This document shows positions 14,461-17,291 of a DNA stretch of 17,291 bases, piece after piece. Within the stretch, counting starts at the first letter, position 1, and every line of letters starts with the position of its first letter. The translations under genes and the position numbers were made by a program. Under the pieces are notes generated by a model. It did no database searches. It was not told where the DNA came from and saw only the letters and a list, made by a program, of their open reading frames with translations. Source of the DNA: Lentisphaeria bacterium (lineage in GTDB: Bacteria > Verrucomicrobiota > Lentisphaeria > Oligosphaerales > Oligosphaeraceae); the NCBI GenBank assembly GCA_016287975.1, contig JAEEXV010000372.1, positions 1-17,291 of the forward strand, written 5' to 3'.

Positions 14461-15923
14461 TATCACATTGGCAGGGGCAGGAAAGACTGTCCTTATGGTT
14501 GGAAAACCCGAATGTCGCTTGCGCATGGTTGGCGATGCTTGCAATGCTTGCCATAGGAGCATTTCTGGCGGTTCAGGAATGCCATTGGCGGAGTCGGACT
14601 AGATGGCTTTTCGGTGTAGTGCTATTGTGTATCGTTGCGTTTATATTTCTATTGGCAGGATTCACCTATTCCCGTGGTGGGTATGTTGCAATTTTTACGG
14701 GATGTATGATGGCTGGAGTATTGCAGGGGCGGCGATGTAGAGGTTGCTGGCCGCGATTGAGGCCGTTGATGCCTGGATTTCTTTTCATAGGCATTTTGAC
14801 AGGCATGGTTCCCGCAGGGGCAGGACGATTGGCGGCGGTTGGCGATACAGGGGATTTATCCATTCAAAATCGGTTGGCAGTATGGCGTGGGGCAGCGATG
14901 TTAACGCATGAGTATCCCCTGCATGGCGTGGGAGAAAGGCCGGGACGGCTTTACACAGTTTTTTATCAGCCACTGGGCAAGAATGAGTTCTATAATGGAA
15001 TGGTGGGGGATTTCCAGACGATCGCGTCATCATATGGCTTGCCGCTGGCGACGGGGCTTTTGGCATTGCTTTTGTCGACGGTGTTCTGGGCGTTGGCGAC
15101 GTGGTGGAAGCGTAATGAAGTGTTGCTGCTGTGGATGTCGGCTGCTATTGGCGTATATTTGTTGGCTGGCGTTTTTACGTCTTGCTATGTTGCTCCAACC
15201 GTTCGATGGACACTTTTTGTGATCACAGTCGTGACTTGTGGGTGGGCTTGGCGGAAGGGGAGTGCGCCACGTTGTTTTCTGCGCCCATGTATGGCTGGTT
15301 TAGGAACAGCGCTTGTGATGGCATTCTTGATGTGGGGAGTGGGGGGGATACTCCAGGGACGTCTCCCCTATCGTATGACCCCGGGGCCACAGGAGGCGAT
15401 AGTGCCGAATGAATGTTTCTTCACCCCTCGTAAACCAGTAGGGATGTGCATTTTGCTTTTATATGAGCATCAGGAATTTGCGGCCCAGATGGATTGGGAA
15501 AGAATGCTTCGTCGTAAAGCACTTCCATTGGCGGAGAATGGATATCGCATTTTGATGGTTCCAGTGTCGGCGAAGATAACGGAAGAGGGCATGTGGCAAC
15601 AGGTTATATTACGAGGACGAGCCAAATTAGGCGGGGGGAAATATGTCGTGTTGGTTCATGGGGCAGACGTGGCAAACTTGATTATCCGGGCTATGCGTGG
15701 AATACCGATTGACGTGCTTCCGCAGTTTTTGATGATAGATTCGTTGATTCCGAATCATCTTTTTGCAGAACGCCGCATTGAGGAATGTGCTTGGAACGGG
15801 CCGATATTTTTGGAGCCAGAACATGAATTGGACGCTTCTGAGGTGGAGCAATTGTGCCGAATATTGCCAAATCTCCGTGTCGGCACTTGGCGTGATTGTC
15901 GGCTGATAGAAACAACATATTGA
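14457..15923 (+). CDS. O-antigen-ligase-like membrane protein with a C-terminal hydrolase-like domain
   Basis: The 488-residue protein starts at ATG 14457 in an ATGA overlap with the previous stop; GGGGGAAAG lies just upstream. About seven hydrophobic helices occupy residues 20-300. FTYSRGGYVAIF (69-80), NRLAVWRGAAMLTHEYPLHGVGERPGR (138-164) and the following long helices resemble the Wzy_C/O-antigen-ligase core, which joins glycans on the periplasmic face. The protein is shorter than usual ligases and seems to lack several N-terminal helices. Residues about 326-488 form a soluble domain, GMCILLLYEHQEF ... KYVVLVHGADVANLII ... FLMIDSLIP. Its VLVHGADVANL (398-408) sits where a hydrolase elbow would be, but has no Ser. 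It resembles the degenerate second half of the preceding protein. The fusion is unusual; glycan ligation is inferred and not certain. Confidence 0.72.
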   Translation: MISHWQGQERLSLWLENPNVACAWLAMLAMLAIGAFLAVQECHWRSRTRWLFGVVLLCIVAFIFLLAGFTYSRGGYVAIFTGCMMAGVLQGRRCRGCWPRLRPLMPGFLFIGILTGMVPAGAGRLAAVGDTGDLSIQNRLAVWRGAAMLTHEYPLHGVGERPGRLYTVFYQPLGKNEFYNGMVGDFQTIASSYGLPLATGLLALLLSTVFWALATWWKRNEVLLLWMSAAIGVYLLAGVFTSCYVAPTVRWTLFVITVVTCGWAWRKGSAPRCFLRPCMAGLGTALVMAFLMWGVGGILQGRLPYRMTPGPQEAIVPNECFFTPRKPVGMCILLLYEHQEFAAQMDWERMLRRKALPLAENGYRILMVPVSAKITEEGMWQQVILRGRAKLGGGKYVVLVHGADVANLIIRAMRGIPIDVLPQFLMIDSLIPNHLFAERRIEECAWNGPIFLEPEHELDASEVEQLCRILPNLRVGTWRDCRLIETTY

Positions 15924-15966
15924 TGGGGGATGAATGTGCTGGTGCTCGGAAGGATCGTTTGTTTTT

Positions 15967-16917
15967 TCACCTCCACTTCATTCGTAGGGTGTCGATGTTG
16001 TCGAGGACGAGCCAGAGGAAGTCGAGTTCCTGGCAGATGAGGGGGGTGTTTTTCTGGGCGACCCATTCGCGCAGCCATGCGAATCGGAGGGCGGCGACGA
16101 GACAGGGGAGGGCGTGCCAGCCCCGCGGGGTCAGATATTCGTGGTCGTGGAGGGTGCGGATGGCGGCGCGGGCGAGGGGGCCAGTGAGGAAGTCGGGGTT
16201 GTCGACGCCGAGGCATCCGAGGAGATTGGCGAGGTCGTAGGCGGCGGATTTGCGTCCGAGGAACTCCCAGTCGATGACGCCGTGGATGCATTGGGATCCC
16301 CAGAGGACGTTGCCTGGGTGGAAGTCGCCGTGGCAGAAGCGGAAGGGGAGGGAGGATTCCTCCTCCAGGAAGGGATGGAGTTGCTGGAGGATGGGGTCGA
16401 GGTCGGTGAGGAGGGCGGGGATGCGCTCCTGGATGTGCGGAAGGAGGCGGTGGATATAGTTGTGGAGCAGAAAGGGTGGAGCGGAGGTGTCGAGGGGGGC
16501 GGCGTCGGCGGCGTCGCGGAGGCGGAGGAGGAACTGGGCGAGGAGGTCGCCGCGCCAGGCGTCATCGCCGTAGGTCTCGCGGGGGAGGGGCTCGCCAGGG
16601 AGCCAGCGGCGCAGTTGCCAGTAGTAGCCGTCGTGGCGGAGTCCGACTTCGCCGTCGAGGGTGGCGAGCCACGGTGCGATGGGCTCGAGGCCCGCCAGGG
16701 CGAGGGCGCGCAGGGTGCGGGCCTGCGCCTCGCGCTCGGGCTGCCTGGTGAAGGGGAGTTGTTCGACGACATAGAGTTCGCCGTCGGTCGATTCAAGCAC
16801 TTCGCGCTGGAGGGCGCGCGCGGGGCTGCCCGCAATGCCCAGGTCCGGGCGGCAGCGGGAGAGCGATATGCCCCAGCGGGCGGCGATTTCAGGAAGGGAT
16901 TGGAGGATGGATTCCAT
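15967..16917 (-). CDS. Aminoglycoside-phosphotransferase-fold (APH) kinase
   Basis: The 316-residue protein has the APH/choline-kinase layout. The N-lobe includes ELYVVEQLPFTRQPEREAQARTLRAL (47-72). The catalytic loop is CHGDFHPGNVLW (195-206), with H196, D198 and N203 of the Brenner motif. The metal-binding segment is GVIDWEFLGRKSAAYDLANLLG (213-234), with D216. The family phosphorylates small alcohols such as choline, homoserine, sugars or drugs; a resistance role should not be assumed. ATG 16917 is chosen because the open frame upstream only reads the 246-bp repeats. No clear Shine-Dalgarno sequence is visible. It converges with the AT-rich operon (43 bp gap) and is back in GC-rich composition, so it is probably unrelated to that operon. 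Confidence 0.9.
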   Translation of the reverse strand: MESILQSLPEIAARWGISLSRCRPDLGIAGSPARALQREVLESTDGELYVVEQLPFTRQPEREAQARTLRALALAGLEPIAPWLATLDGEVGLRHDGYYWQLRRWLPGEPLPRETYGDDAWRGDLLAQFLLRLRDAADAAPLDTSAPPFLLHNYIHRLLPHIQERIPALLTDLDPILQQLHPFLEEESSLPFRFCHGDFHPGNVLWGSQCIHGVIDWEFLGRKSAAYDLANLLGCLGVDNPDFLTGPLARAAIRTLHDHEYLTPRGWHALPCLVAALRFAWLREWVAQKNTPLICQELDFLWLVLDNIDTLRMKWR

Positions 16918-16926
16918 GATGGGATT

Positions 16927-17291
16927 GGGCGGGGGATCGGAGCCGCCCGGCGGGCAAGCCCGCCGGCACACGATGGGTAAATGCGGGTGCGGCGCGGAGA
17001 TGGGCGGGGGATCGGAGCCCGCCGCCAAGCCCCATTTCCCCCGCCTGTGCGGGCTCTGCGCTGTTTTCGCGCCGCCTGCGCAGCACACCATCCCCCGTGG
17101 TGCTGTGCCGCCGCATTCTTGCGGCGAAAGCGGGCATGCGCGGGGCGGGGAAGCGGATGCGGCGCGAGTTGGGGGCGGGGGATCGGAGCCGCCCGGCGGG
17201 CAAGCCCGCCGGCACACGATGGGGAAATGCGGGTGCGGCGCGGCGATGGGCGGGGGGTCGGAGCCCGCCCCCAAGCCCCATTTCCCCCGCC
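16927..17291. repeat. 246-bp-period direct repeat, running past the window edge
   Basis: The block 16927-17045 recurs at 17173-17291 with an offset of exactly 246 bp and very few differences, and the second copy reaches the window end. Each copy holds a perfect palindrome, CCGGCGGGC-AA-GCCCGCCGG (16947-16966 and 17193-17212), followed by ACACGATGG. GGGCGGGG(G/T)ATCGGAGCC-type words also recur within the unit. The minus strand is open through the block and falsely extends the kinase N-terminus. No gene is seen in 16918-17291. Confidence 0.9.
17021..17141 (-). repeat. Dispersed ~120-bp repeat, copy B
   Basis: This is the reverse complement partner of 9120-9239 and lies inside the 246-bp unit. 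It includes the hairpin CGCCGCA/TGCGGCG (17109-17115 with 17120-17126) with a TTCT loop on the plus strand, preceded by GTGC. Against copy A the shared words keep their order and spacing. Confidence 0.88.

Noticed and set aside
15924..15966. Terminator between the convergent AT-rich operon and kinase gene
   Set aside because: A T-run is present but no stable hairpin is visible.
16918..17274. N-terminal extension of the APH-fold kinase by 119 codons
   Set aside because: It only translates the 246-bp repeat units, and the kinase fold begins at the Met encoded at 16917.
1..17291. Transposase, integrase, tRNA or rRNA genes
   Set aside because: Looked for by eye on both strands; nothing convincing was found, so the island idea rests on composition and repeats alone.

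Overview
The window looks like a piece of a GC-rich genome from the Planctomycetota-Verrucomicrobiota-Chlamydiota group, most likely Lentisphaerota (Victivallales-like). The best clue is the prepilin-like gene at 6574-7389. It has an [16 protein letters not shown] head followed by ASMLLPAL, and a C-terminal RHG...DGH segment, a type greatly expanded in Lentisphaerota and Planctomycetota. A secreted glycosidase-like protein next to a divergent AraC regulator, and two lone AAA ATPases with nuclease-like tails, fit the same picture. The taxonomy is inference; no rRNA or tRNA gene was seen.

Layout from left to right. (1) 1-3003: a secreted TIM-barrel glycosidase-like gene on the minus strand, cut by the window edge, divergent from an AraC regulator. 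A 60-bp hairpin repeat lies twice between them. (2) 3068-4237: an AAA_14/DUF4143-type ATPase (minus). It is followed by about 850 bp without a gene, holding a 28-bp-arm hairpin and a 31-bp tandem array of about 17 units. (3) 5089-6475: a GNAT acetyltransferase and an amidohydrolase, probably co-transcribed. (4) 6472-7389: a strong sigma70-type promoter and a prepilin-like gene. (5) 7390-9069: three hairpins, then an ATPase_2/DUF234-type ATPase. (6) 9070-9540: a dispersed repeat, a GTCC-word array, and a promoter with inverted repeats. (7) 9541-11825: a membrane protein with a HAAS/DUF1700-like N-terminus and a PadR regulator. (8) 12016-15923: a visibly AT-richer three-gene operon for cell-envelope proteins: a LolA/RseB-like membrane protein, a membrane-anchored double alpha/beta-hydrolase-like protein, and an O-antigen-ligase-like membrane protein with a hydrolase-like tail. 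(9) 15967-16917: an aminoglycoside-phosphotransferase-fold kinase (minus), then large direct repeats to the window end.

The two most unusual themes are these. First, the AT-rich envelope operon has two hydrolase-like domains that appear to lack the catalytic serine and are joined to other modules. Second, the spacers are dense with repeats, including a hairpin family (GTGCCG lead, TTCT loop) whose stem bases change in a compensatory way between copies. The repeat arrays contain no stop codons in several frames and create many long false reading frames and false N-terminal extensions, which are excluded here.
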